From the NCBI RefSeq assembly GCF_011075055.1, contig NC_058147.1:13950001-14014000 (forward strand): a stretch of DNA of 64,000 bases, written 5' to 3'. Position 1 is the stretch's first letter, and the number at the start of each line of letters is the position of its first letter. Shown here piece by piece: positions 1 through 10,620 of this stretch. Source of the stretch: Mangifera indica. Taxonomy: Eukaryota > Streptophyta > Magnoliopsida > Sapindales > Anacardiaceae. The position numbers and the translations under genes were made by a program. The notes beneath the pieces are model-generated. The model was not told the origin of the DNA, did no database searches, and saw only the letters and a list, made by a program, of their open reading frames with translations.

Positions 1-1260
1 CTATAGAAATATGGAATAAGATTTGAGTTGTTAGAATGTTTCTCGTTACTTGAATTTCTAAGATTAGTGTTCTATTGTGTTTCTATCTTTGAAATATGTG
101 TTCATTAGTAGATCTCTTCAGAAGTAATAAGACATCCATAATTGTTATATATTTTGGAGATAGGATACATAGCAGTTTTATATATTAAGTTCTCAATATA
201 GGCTCAAATAACCCTATGCCAAAGTTGGATATATGTTTTGCTGCAATAAGTTTGTTCCAAAATAAATATGATATCTTTTAGTATATAAAATGACTTTCTT
301 CAAATTTTGTTTACTCCTGAATGAGGTATGAGATCATGTGGAACAATTGGAGTACATATGTCGTCATAGTATGGTTCTCTATGTTAGTTGCATTTGCACC
401 ATGCTATTGAGACCAAAAATAGCTCTTGTTCCTAACTTTGATATGAAAGACTTTGAAGATACATAATTTATTTCACTTTAAAATCCATTATGATAAGGAT
501 CGTGGACCATTTTTGACTTATCTCAAAATGACATACATGAAACATATGTTTAAGAGGCACAACATGCAGAATAGCAAGCCAAATGATTTGTCTCTTGTGA
601 AAGAGATAAGCCTAGTATCAATGACTATTTAAAGATTGAGGCTGAAAGGGAAAACATGTGAATTATCCCTTGTGATGAAACTATTGGAAGCTAGATGTAA
701 GGATAAATATGCATGAAACTTGATTTTTCTTTTGCAATTGATACCTCATAAATCCATATCTTGATCACTAGGTTATAACTATAGAGGTAATGAATATTAG
801 CAAAAGATCAAAAATAATGATTAGTGTCAATATATAATGAAATCTAGCTCTAGATATGTTGTTATAACCATTGAAAAAGTCATATTATGGATAAAATGCC
901 AAGTAAATGTCAGTAGTGTTCTCAACCATGTATATAAAATACCCTGTTATACGTCTTAGGTTATGTGGTTGAAGAATCACATTCTTAACTACTTGTTCAA
1001 TTTCTAGAAAACTTTTGATTTACTATGATAGCAATACATCTCTGGTCTATACTAAGAACAATAATACCACAAGTAAATCAAGACAAAAAAGTAAAATATC
1101 ATGTAGTTAGGAACTTCATGCAAAGGAGTATGATTATAAAAGTGTACATAAACAAAGAGTTGGTAAGGTTAAAACTCTAACCAAATGGTCAAGACTTGTA
1201 ACCCAGTCATGTAGAAGACATGAAGGTATTTATGGTCTTTTTGATATTTAGGGTTAGTTA
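1..1260 (+). pseudogene. Eroded Copia pol fragment (RT end to RNase H)
   Basis: Conceptual translation in shifting forward frames recalls the C-terminal half of a Ty1/copia polyprotein. Around 439-660 a stretch begins FDMKDFEDT, matching the F-E-M-K-D-L-G-D region after the RT active site, followed by a segment like L-S-Q-(K)-x-Y-I-E and then a K-P-S-I-N-D stretch. Around 1010-1150 a frame reads YYDSNTSLVYTKNNNTTSKS, like the RNase H block C-D-N-x-S-A-V-x-x-x-N-N. Stops and frameshifts are frequent, so nothing is functional. No LTR or target duplication was recognised and the element is cut by the window edge. Lineage assignment rests on motif memory only. Confidence 0.6.
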
Positions 1261-3960
1261 GAGATATTGCAATTAGTTAACTGAATGACATATTTTTATG
1301 ATTGAGTTGATAATTTTATTTTGATTATGATTTTTTTTTTATGTAAATATATTTGATCACACACACACACGCACACATATGCACATATATGTGGATCTTG
1401 TACAAACAAGAATGTGATTTATTTTGAGTATAACAATTGTATAATTGATTGCATATCAAAAATATGGTTTATCTTCAATAGAATAGTTGTATTTATACAA
1501 TATATGTCTAAAAAATATGGTTCATATTTGTTATAACAATTGTAAGAGTATGTTTTTTTAATTATCCCAAAACTATTGGTGAAACACACTAGCTTGATTG
1601 GAAGCCATGAATTTCTCTAACATTTATATTTAAGATATTAATTAAAGAGAAATTATAAATAAAACTAATAGGTAATAAAATATATTTATTATAATCACTT
1701 TTAGATGTTATTCTTACCACATTTTCAAATTAAAGATATACATTGTATAATTGTAAATAATTGTAATTAAGGATATCTTGTTATTTTGAAGACACAAAGA
1801 TTGTCTTCACAAAATTGTTTTGATTGAACTATTTTTTAAACTATATTGTTTTCTTACTGATTAGTGACCACTTTAGAACAGTAAAATGTCATCTACCTGG
1901 AAATTTTTTTAAAAAGGGTTATTTTCTTTATATACATATATATATATATATATATTTTTAATCAATGTTACTTAAGTAAGAGAATGTTAGAATAATATAC
2001 GCATATATTGATTAAAATTTTTTTGTTATTCAATCTAAAACTAGGTGAATATATAATACAAAAGGAATTTATTTTATAAATTATAATTATTAATTTGAAT
2101 TATAAGTGTAGGCTAATAAAGTTATTGGGGTCCAATTAACTTTTTAATTGAAATATAAAAGAAAGAGCTAGGTCTCCTCCCAAAAAAACACACCATATAT
2201 TTTTGGCACTCTTTTTGTATATCACATTCTGAACCTTGGAAGGAAGGGTTGCTCAAGGATCGTCAGTCAATTATTTCTGCAACAAAATAACGCAAACAGT
2301 TTTGTTTAAGTCTCTAATATATGAATTTCAGTGTTTTATAGCCTACTATATTTGAATGAAAATTGGAGCAAAATATTAAGGTTGGTGATTTTGTAATTGT
2401 GTTGTATAATAATGATTTTGCTAACAAATCTACCTCTGGAGACTTCCAGTCTTATCGATCCATTCGATGTCATCTGGGGAAAAAAAAACTTACTCCACCA
2501 ATCATTCCATTAAGGGCAGACTTTACTGAAAATCATAAGTAATCAAATTTATGCCGCCTAGTGGTGACGTGGTTCTTCGCGATGCCAAGACAAAGACCAA
2601 AAATAAAGAAGAAAGAGCGGAAGTAATTGACTTGTGATTTTTGGTCTTTGTGAAAGATTGTGGGATGAGAAAGGAGAAAATGAGTGTGAAAGCAAGAAAA
2701 TGAAGGTTTTCAGCTTCCTCCATTCACCATTTTTGGTCCCAACCCTTCGAGATGAGACCGAACAAGCTTGTGGGATTACCTGCTTCTAGATTTCAAGCAT
2801 AATGCCTAAAAAGCGCTTCAATTAAGAAATCATCCCAATCAATAAAACGCAATTAGGTATTAAATATGGCTTATAAGACATTTCCATCTAATAACATATT
2901 CCTGAAACGCATAAAAAGCAACAGATTATGCAGTTAATTATAATTTCAATTTTTTTTTATTTTTATGATTATAAATTATAATTAATATTTAAAATTATAC
3001 TAAATTAAATTGCTCTAATTTCATTTAGCAGTTATCATGGAGAGAAAAATTAGATAGAAGATTGTAATTTATCGTTCTTCAACCATAATTGAAATAGAAA
3101 ATAATTGTTTTCCAAAATGTGTATATGTATATATTGGGTGCAAAATAGATTGACAGTTTATGTTATCGGATCGTATTTGCATAGTATTAGTTTAGGTTTT
3201 GTGTCAGAGACCTTCTATTCTAACCCGATCTGAATTAAAATTGTATCAAAAATTTTCAACTGTAACCCAACTCTTTAATATTCAGGATAACCCGATTTGA
3301 CCAAAATTGACATAAAATTATTTACTGTTTTCACTCTCCAAAATGTATTTTTACTGTTTGAATTTTTTCACGAAATTACCTTAACATATTATTAATAGAA
3401 CACATAATCTAACATTTTATCTTGTTTACAAATGAAAAAAAAATTACATACTAAAACCTTTAAAACGCATCAATAATTTGACTAATCAACTTATATTTTA
3501 TTACTTATATATATCGGGATTTTTATATAATTTTGATGTTTAAAATATTGCTTTTAATTTCTGTTAATTTAAAGTTATATTAAATTTTTTAAAAATGAAA
3601 TAGTAGAGATAAAATTGTAATTTTATGTCCTAATATTGTTGTTTCATTAACATATTTTGGGTGAGAAAATATTATTTATGTTTGATCTTAGTTTGAAAAT
3701 ATTATTTATGTCAATTAAGTGTAAAAAAAGTGTGTTAACGTCAATCTTTTGGGTAGGAAAATTTAATGTAATTCACTCTGCTTCTATTTAAAACTTAATA
3801 ATAATTGAAGTAATTGTAACTATATCAGTTCAAGTCGTATTAGGTTATTGTGTGACAATTTTTATCCTATTTGATTTTGTTTTGAATTATATTGGGTTGA
3901 TTCAAAATAAATTTTTTATCAAAAAATCTCACTCTTAACCTGTTTTTTTTATATTATATC
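1261..3960. other. AT-rich intergenic DNA without recognised genes
   Basis: No credible coding region was found. The stretch contains a CA/TA microsatellite (about 1357-1390), a TA run (about 1933-1956), several poly-A/T tracts and short open frames that look random. The 3160-3960 part has phrases such as AACCCGAT that are common at the ends of plant MITEs, but no clean inverted pair could be fixed. Confidence 0.5.
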
Positions 3961-3965
3961 GTATC
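3961..3965. repeat. Target-site duplication GTATC (left copy; right copy 10035-10039)
   Basis: GTATC directly precedes the left LTR and the same five bases directly follow the right LTR (10035-10039). Five bases is the usual duplication made by LTR-retrotransposon integrases. The perfect match shows that the two flanking LTRs belong to one insertion and that the unit has not been rearranged by recombination between different insertions. Confidence 0.9.
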
Positions 3966-4298
3966 TGTTATAAAATTAATTTAATCAATATGACAAATGA
4001 AGCAATCAGAGAAGAATTGATGGAAGGAAGTAATAAAGTATAGAGAGAATGCTTTTATATATGAACCGGATGCAGAGAAGAGAAGATAAATATTGTGTAC
4101 ATTACATGAAGAGAGGGGGGGTATTTATAGGAGAATTGCCGCCCCTCCAGTCAGCAAAAGTGGCTTCCTTCTAAGCCAAGTTTCCAATATTATTAATGCA
4201 TTCACATTACTTTAGCCAAATTTTCTTCTCATAAATAAATGCCTTCCCACCACTTTTTCTTGACTTAATTTGGTGGAAAGCCACCTGGTTTTATAACA
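3966..4298 (-). repeat. 3' LTR of the Copia element
   Basis: 333 bp, beginning TGTTATAA and ending TTATAACA, an 8-bp perfect terminal inverted repeat. From about 4101 to 4298 it is almost identical to the other LTR (one difference noticed, GGTT versus GGCT near 4289), whereas 3966-4100 differs strongly from its partner. Near the inner end GGTGG and CCACC (4272-4285) form a small hairpin. Confidence 0.93.
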
Positions 4299-4310
4299 CT
4301 CTCCCTTGGA
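4299..4310 (-). other. Polypurine tract
   Basis: On the minus strand the bases just before the 3' LTR read TCCAAGGGAGAG, a purine-rich run abutting TGTTATAA. This is the expected position for the plus-strand primer of reverse transcription. Confidence 0.8.
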
Positions 4311-4571
4311 TTTCCACCACTTACAGATAATTATATTAACCTTGCTAAGGAAAAACCCAGTGGGATAAAAACCAAAGCAAAGGAACATAATTATTAAATG
4401 TCCTGTAAGTTGGCATTGGACGTGCTTAAACTGCCTCGTTAAAAACCTTACTAGGAAAACCCAGTGGGACAAAACCTAGTGAAGGAAAAAAGAGTACAAT
4501 GCACCTTTTGTCCAATATTGGATAACCTTCAAAATTTTGCCTGATGAACGCTCCCCCTCTTTGTAGTAGGA

Positions 4572-7391
4572 TTAACTTGGTTGCTTGTTGAGCCGCCGCA
4601 TACCGATGTTATACACTAACTTCTCAAATGTTGATGTCGGTAGTGTCTTAGTGAACAAATCTACAAGATTCTCACAGGATCAGATTTGCTTGACATCAAT
4701 CTTTTTACTCTACTGGAGCTCATGAGTGTAAAAGAACTTTGGTGAGATATGTTTGGTTTTGTCTCCTTTGATGTACCCACCTCTAATTTGGGCTATACAT
4801 GCTGCATTATCTTCATATAATATGGAAGGAGTGTCTGTTGTAGAAGGAAGACTACATGCATTCTGAATATGATGGATGACAGACCGTAACCATATACATT
4901 CTCGGCTGGCTTCATAGAGAGCTAAAATTTTTGAATGATTTGAAGAAGTTGCAACCAAGGTTTGCATGGTGGAGCGCCATGATATAACTGTATCATTATA
5001 AGTAAAAACATATCCCGTTTGTGAACGGGCCTTATGGGGGTCAGAAAGATAACCAGCATCTACATATCCAACCAAACTAGGATTTTTAGGATATTTGACA
5101 GAATAGAATAATCCTAAATCTCTAGTCCCACATAGGTAACGGAGTATATGTTTGATTCCGTTCCAATGGCGACGGGTTGGTGCAGAGCTAAATCGGGCCA
5201 ATAAATTAACTGCGAAGGATATATCCGGTCTCGTGCATTGGGCCAAATATAATAAGGCTCCAATGGCATTAAGATATGGTACTTCAAGACCAAGTATATT
5301 TTCATCTTCTTCTTTAGGACGAAATGGGTCATTTTTTGGATCAAGAGACCGAACAACCATTGGGGTGCTCAAAGGATAAGCTTTATCCATATTAAAGCGT
5401 TTTAATAATTTTTCAATATACGCTGCTTGATGGATAAGTATTCCATTTGAATTGTGCTCGATCTGCAGGCCGAGACAATATTTTATTTTCCCCAAATCCT
5501 TCATTTCAAATTCTTTTTTCAGATATTCAGCAGTTTTTGAGAGCTCTTCAGGAGTTCCAATTAAATTCATGTCATCAACATAAACTGCTACAATAGCAAA
5601 TCTCGATTCTGACCTTCTGATAAAGACACATGGGCATATAGGGTCATTCACATAACCCTCTTTTTTCAAATATTCACTGAGGCGATTGTACCACATACGT
5701 CCGGATTGTTTTAATCCGTACAATGATCGTTGTAATTTAATTGAGTACAAGCCTCTTGAATTGACACTTTTTGCTTCAGGCAATTTGTATCCTTCAAGGA
5801 GTTTCATGTAAATTTCAGTGTCCAAATTTCCATATAAATAAGCAGTAACTACGTCCATTAGACGCATATCCAGTCCTTCAGAGACTGTTAAACTGATTAA
5901 ATATCTGAATGTGATTATATCCATTACAGGTGCATATGTTTCATCAAAGTCTATCCCGGGCCTTTGGGAAAAGCCTTGGGCTACAAGCCTGGCTTTATAT
6001 CTAGCAATTTCATTTTTCTCATTTCTTTTTCTCACAAATACCCATTTATATCCAACGGGTTGTACGTCTTGAGGTGTTGGAACTACAGGCCCAAACACTT
6101 GACGTTTTGCTAGGGAAGCTAATTCTGTTTGAATTGCTTCTTCCCATTTAGGCCAATCATGTCTTTGTTTACACTCAGCCATAGTACGTGGTTCAAAATC
6201 ATCATCATTCAGAATTTCAGTAGCTACTGCAAATGAGAATATATCATCAACTATAATTGTTTCACGATTCCACATTTTTTGTGTATGAACATAATTTAAA
6301 GATATTTCAATATTCTCATTTTCCTGTTCTTCAGGATTTTGTACCATTTCAGGGGTTTGTGCCACTTCAGGGGTTTGTACCACTTCAGGGGCTTGTGCCA
6401 CTTCAGGGGCTTGAGTTTCTTCAGGGACTATAACCTCTTCTGGAGGAATATTTGTTTGATTATTTGCTTTTCTTTTTTGAGGAACAATGTCCTTCGATCC
6501 AACAGGTCTACCACGCTTCTGGCATGAGGTAGATGGATCAGTCACGGCTCGAATGGACTGTTCAGCAGTCACATTGATTCTTGCTGGTGCATTAGCAGCT
6601 AAAACATGTGATCTTGTCACTTTTGCCGTATCCACAAATGCATCAGGCATTTGGTTGGCAATAATTTGTAATCGCACTATCTTTTGCACTTCAGTTTCAC
6701 TTTGAGATGTGCGAGGATCTAAATGAGACATGGTAGGTACATACCAAGTAAGTTCATGCCTAACTTCAGGAGGCGTTTTCTTCTCCCCTAAAGATGGAAA
6801 AGTTGTCTCATCAAAGTGACAATCTGCAAATCGTGCAGTAAAAAGATCACCTGTTAATGGTTCCAGGTACCTGATAATGGATGGTGAATTATATCCAACA
6901 TATATTCCCAAACGACGTTGGGGTCCCATTTTTGTGCGTTGAGGGGACGCAATAGGGACATATACAGCACAACCAAATATTCTCAAATGAGATACATTAG
7001 GTTGGTAACCAAGAACCAATTGTAGGGGAGAATATTGATGATAAGAAGAAGGTCGCAAGCGAATTAACGCTGCAGCATGTAATATAGCATGTCCCCACAT
7101 AGAAGTAGGTAATTGACTTTTTAATAATAAAGTACGTGTAATTACCTGGAGTCGTTTGATAAGAGACTCAGCTAATCCATTCTGTGTGTGGACATGCGGA
7201 ACTGGATGTTCAACCTCAATCCCCATAGACATGCAATAATCATCAAATATTTTGGATGTAAATTCACCAGCATTATCTAGCCGTATTGACTTGATCGAAT
7301 GATCTGCGAAATGTGCCTTTAATTTGATAATTTGTGCTAACAGTTTAGCAAATGCAACATTTCGAGTAGGCAATAAACAAACATGAGACCA
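4572..7391 (-). pseudogene. Copia pol, distal part: integrase core, reverse transcriptase, RNase H
   Basis: The open stretch 7373-4713 gives 887 residues. Numbered from 7373: integrase core residues in DNAGEF (D33) and TQNGLAES (E69); a proline/glutamate-rich linker with five tandem PEV-type units at about 320-349; RT with RYKARLVAQGF (459-469), D507 in the DVVTAYLYG block and the YVDD box at 598-601; RNase H with D772. It is damaged: a TGA at 7392-7394 separates it from the upstream part in the same frame, and a TAG at 4710-4712 and a TGA at 4680-4682 fall before the natural end at 4572-4574, where the usual tail (DLFTKTLPTSTFEKLV) is still readable. The conserved RNase H glutamate in the SNHSEILAL-like motif is lysine (K814). 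The retained frame over 2.6 kb suggests a fairly young insertion. Confidence 0.93.
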
Positions 7392-8123
7392 TCATGCAGA
7401 TGCATCAATTAAGACCATAAAATAACGAAATGGCCCACTTGGTGGGTGAATGGGTCCACATATATCCCCTTGAATCCTTTGCAAGAATGATGGGGATTCA
7501 CCTCCAATTTTGGAGGGAGATGGTCTTATTACTAATTTACCTTGAGTACAGGCGGTGCAGAATTGTTCACTAGACAATAAAATTTTATAATTCTGTAATG
7601 TATGTCTATGTGAATTTTCAATAATCCTACGCATCATTGTAGATCTTGGGTGGCCTAAACGATCATGCCAAAGCGTAAATGCTTTTGGATCAACGAACTT
7701 CTGGTTCGATACTGCGTAGGTTTCAATTGCCTTTATGGTTGTATAATACAATCCAGATGATAAAGCAGGCAACTTTTCTAGTATAAGCCTTCTTCCGGAG
7801 GCATTACTAGTTATACAGATGAATTTTGCACTATTTTCATTCATGGTTTCAAGATGATAACCATTTTTTCTTATATCTTTAAAACTTAATAGATTTCTTC
7901 TGGATCTACTTGAATATAATGCATCATTGATGCTTAATTTGGTCTCATTATTTAACATAATTGTGGCTCTTCCGGAGCCTTCTATCAGATCAATTGATCC
8001 TGATATGGTGGTTACTTTAGCTTCAATTAATGCTAAAGATAAGAAAATTTTCTTTTCCTTAAGAATTGTGTGCGTTGTTGCACTATCCACCAAACATGTC
8101 TCCCACATCAGCTTTTGAAGTCA
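7392..8123 (-). pseudogene. Copia pol, proximal part: aspartic protease and GAG-pre-integrase
   Basis: Reading from the ATG at 8106-8108 gives 238 residues before the TGA at 7392-7394. Residues 8-16 (DSATTHTIL) are the protease active-site region, with D-S-A in place of the common D-S-G. Further on LWHDRLGHP and the C-T-A-C-T-Q-G-K stretch are the GAG-pre-integrase/HHCC zinc-finger part of integrase, and the segment ends in LIDASA, the beginning of the integrase core. The upstream stop at 8121-8123 in this frame means there is no fused gag. The next downstream codons continue the same protein, so the TGA is a single nonsense change, compatible with C-to-T decay of a CGA codon. Confidence 0.9.
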
Positions 8124-8296
8124 ACGCTTCAATTTTGGAGTCCATTTCCTTTTATTTAAAAATTACGTTAGTTATAACGTATACAAAATATTGAAAGGAA
8201 GAGAACATGACAATAAAATACAAAATAATATGCATGACTCCAAAATATATATGATGGATTTAATTATAAAATTTTTGGGCATTTCATACTCATAAT

Positions 8297-9558
8297 AACT
8301 ACTTCTGGTAGTTGCGTTCACTTCAGGGAACGATATATAACGAGAAAAATATTAATTCAGAATTTCTTTTCTGATATTGCTACTACAGGAGCAAAAATAA
8401 AATGTGGGAAATATTTTATCTTCCACATTTAGGAAAAAATTCTGAATATTACAGATTTATACTAAATATAGAGTCATTGTATTCATATTTCGGCTTGCAA
8501 TCCTTCAGGGATATGATGCCAAAAGATAATAGCCTCGTATTTGTCCTTCTGGGATATTTTATTTAGTTAGTTTTTCAAGGCTCACAAATTTTAAGTGGAG
8601 ACTCATGTAAAAAGCCCATTTAATATTATCCATCTAATTTTAGGAACTTCAGGTTCAATTATTGTCATATTTACAAAACTTCTGGTTTTGTAAACAATAT
8701 ATATGAGTTAATCTTTGAAACTTCAGGTTCAAATATTATTTCAAATTTACAAAACAGCTGATTTTGTAGGAGAAATATTGGGATTAATTTTGGAAGCTTC
8801 AGGTTCATATATTATCCCATATATACAAAACTTCTGGTTTTGTAATTCATTTTCAGAATATTATAATACGTATTCTGATTATGGTTTTGGACTTCAAGTC
8901 CATATTTTTCACACTTTATGCAAACTTCAGGTTGCAAAGGTGATTTCATTATTAAAATAAAGACTTTGATGAAACTGGGGACTTCCGGCCCATATTTATG
9001 AAACTGGGGACTTCCGGCCCATAAACATGTATTCTCATGATTTTACAAACTTCAAGTTGTAAATCGTAAAACTCGGGACTTCGGGCCCATATATATGATT
9101 TTCTCACGATTTTACAAACTTCAGGTTGTAAATCGGATATAAATAAAAATAAAGATTCAAATAAATAAATATACGAATAAATAAATATTCAAATAAATGA
9201 AATACAATAAAAATAAATATTTAAATAATATCAGGACTTCTGGTCCAGATTCTTGGTTTTGTAAACTTCAGGTTACAAGTAATATTTATAACTTTAGGTC
9301 ACAAATTTATAATTTCGTAAACTTCGGGTTACGAATGATATTCAGGATTTCAGATCCAGATTCTTGATATTCAGGACTGCAGGTCTAGATTCATAATTTT
9401 GTAAACTTCAAGTTACAAATAGGATTCAGAACTTCAGATCCAGATTTATGATATTTCAGACTTCAGGTCTAAATTTATAATTTTGTAAACTTCATGTTAC
9501 AAATAATATGCAGGACTTCAGGTCCAGATTTACAATTTTGCAAACTTCGGGTTGCAAA
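8297..9558 (-). repeat. Array of about 26-30 short hairpins with a shared TTCNG loop and covarying arms
   Basis: The core CTTCNGG (mostly CTTCAGG on the + strand) recurs about every 40 bases, and at nearly every occurrence the flanks are inverted repeats of each other but differ from unit to unit. Examples (left arm / right arm): AACTAC/GTAGTT at 8297-8313; TTACAAAAC/GTTTTGTAA at 8671-8693; TACAAAAC/GTTTTGTA at 8824-8844; TGGAC/GTCCA at 8888-8902; CGATTTTACAA/TTGTAAATCG at 9107-9135; GGAC/GTCC at 9234-9246; TTCGTAA/TTACGAA at 9314-9335; GGAT/ATCC at 9345-9357; AGAC/GTCT at 9458-9470; TTTGTAA/TTACAAA at 9482-9503; GGAC/GTCC at 9513-9525; TTTGCAA/TTGCAAA at 9537-9558. Units at about 8546, 8796, 9296 and 9435 are degenerate. 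In the element's sense RNA (minus strand) the loop reads CNGAA. It occupies the place of gag. I know no described element part like this. Confidence 0.85.
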
Positions 9559-9689
9559 TATTGTATAATTATAAAGAAAAATTAAACAGAAATTAAAAGT
9601 CAATTGGGACATCACAATTGGGATATCTGTATTTATAATATTTAAGTAGCATAACGGTATAATATAAAAATATAATATATCTGAGCTGA

Positions 9690-9703
9690 TCGTGCTGATA
9701 ACG
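9690..9703 (-). other. Primer binding region of the Copia element
   Basis: On the minus strand the bases following the 5' LTR end (TAACA) read CGTTATCAGCACGA. This is not the usual plant TGGTATCAGAGC (initiator-Met 3' end); TTATCAGCACG occurs at this position in some plant Copia families and may prime from a different tRNA region. The primer identity is not established here. Confidence 0.6.
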
Positions 9704-10034
9704 TGTTATGAATTTAATACATAAATATAAAATGATTAATGAAGAATTGAGAAAAGAGAGAAAGCAATTTGAGAGAATAATTTTATATATATGATCCGGA
9801 TGAAATGAAGAGAAGAGCAAGAGAAAAATTGTACATATTACATGAAGAGAGGGGGGGTATTTATAGGAGAATTGCCGCCCCTCCAGTCAGCAAAAGTGGC
9901 TTCCTTCTAAGCCAAGTTTCCAATATTATTAATGCATTCACATTACTTTAGCCAAATTTTCTTCTCATAAATAAATGCCTTCCCACCACTTTTTCTTGAC
10001 TTAATTTGGTGGAAAGCCACCTGGCTTTATAACA
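9704..10034 (-). repeat. 5' LTR of the Copia element
   Basis: 331 bp beginning TGTTATGAA and ending TTATAACA. The 9836-10034 part (U3 side) matches the other LTR almost perfectly, while 9704-9835 is only roughly alignable to it. The right target duplication GTATC follows at 10035-10039. Confidence 0.93.
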
Positions 10035-10175
10035 GTATCGAATTAATAAATTGTATTATAAATTGTTAACTTGAGTGCAAAATAACAGTGAGTCAAAAAG
10101 AGAAAAAATGGAAGTTTACATTAGGAAAAATGAAAAGGTCCCAGAAACCCTGAGTGTCTCCTACTACGTAGTGGT

Positions 10176-10446
10176 TTGGAAATTAAATTTAGAAAATAAC
10201 TATCTTCTTGACCGGAGGGGCCGCCACCCCCTCTCTCTTCATTTTGTAATTAAAGTAAAACTTAAGCAAGAGAATAAAATGTATGAAGCAGATGGTCCAC
10301 TATATGTTATATATGGTGGATTTTTCTATGACGTCAAAAGAAAAATTCAAAACTTTGTGTGAATACATTAAATACCTTGGAAATTAACTTTAGAAAATAG
10401 CTACCTTGTTGATTGGAGGGACCATCCGCCTCCCTTCATTTGTAAG
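10176..10446. repeat. Direct repeat of about 70 bp upstream of the TNL gene
   Basis: 10176-10249 and 10377-10446 are diverged copies about 201 bp apart: both begin TTGGAAATTAA, continue TTTAGAAAATA and run through a G/C-rich stretch to CTTCATTT. The first copy contains a W-box (TTGACC, 10208-10213); in the second the matching position is TTGATT. No coding potential is evident. Confidence 0.7.
10329..10336 (+). promoter_or_regulatory. TGACGTCA palindrome upstream of the TNL gene
   Basis: A perfect TGACGTCA lies about 470 bp before the start codon. TGACG is the known core for TGA-class bZIP factors that act in salicylic-acid defence. A second TGACGTC lies at 10711-10717, and a W-box TTGACC at 10208-10213 fits WRKY factors. 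Such short motifs occur by chance, so function is inference. Confidence 0.35.
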
Positions 10447-10520
10447 ATACATATGCATAGATTGATTCCCTCTACAGCCTTCCATTTTTCCTTCATCTTT
10501 CTTCGCATTCCTTTTCCAAT

Positions 10521-10528
10521 TATATAAA
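10521..10528 (+). promoter_or_regulatory. Candidate TATA box of the TNL gene
   Basis: TATATAAA, preceded by CCAAT, sits about 270 bp upstream of the start codon. If used, transcription would start near 10555, giving a 5' leader of roughly 240 nt that contains two short upstream reading frames. Confidence 0.45.
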
Positions 10529-10620
10529 ATTTATAGCTCTTTCCGAATTTTTGAAATAAAATTTTAGCTTGTTTCTTTGGTGATGTTTATTTTTTAATTT
10601 TTATTTGTTTTGCGTTTTTA

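Larger units (their letters stand above)
3966..10034 (-). mobile_element. Complete but defective Ty1/copia retrotransposon, 6069 bp, gag absent
   Basis: The element is bounded by LTRs of 333 and 331 bp that open TGTTAT and close TTATAACA, flanked by the duplication GTATC. It reads on the minus strand: 5' LTR 10034-9704, primer binding region 9703-9690, leader, a 1.26-kb hairpin array 9558-8297, pol 8123-4572, polypurine tract 4310-4299, 3' LTR 4298-3966. Pol order protease, integrase, RT, RNase H identifies Copia. Three premature stops break pol, and no gag (no CCHC knuckle, no UBN2-like region) lies between leader and protease. It is therefore non-autonomous now; whether the family normally has gag elsewhere cannot be told. 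Its 5' LTR ends 762 bp upstream of the TNL start codon and is transcribed away from it. Confidence 0.95.

Noticed and set aside
1357..1390. CA/TA microsatellite as a regulatory feature
   Set aside because: Ordinary simple repeat without context.
2523..2723. Open frame of 66 codons on the minus strand
   Set aside because: No motif, low-complexity hydrophobic composition, no gene context; taken as chance.
5114..5379. Open frames overlapping the Copia RT region in other frames (both strands)
   Set aside because: Shadows of the well-supported RT/RNase H frame.
6339..6527. Forward frame with repeated HFRGL units
   Set aside because: Antisense reading of the PEV repeat in the Copia linker.
8715..8960. 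81-codon forward frame in the hairpin array
   Set aside because: Antisense to the element, composed of array units; not a gene.
8297..9558. CRISPR-like array
   Set aside because: The recurring core is just 7-8 bases, spacers are the complementary arms, and the host is a plant; it is a hairpin array.
10075..10362. 95-codon forward frame upstream of the TNL gene
   Set aside because: No recognisable domain, spans the promoter repeat; read as non-coding.
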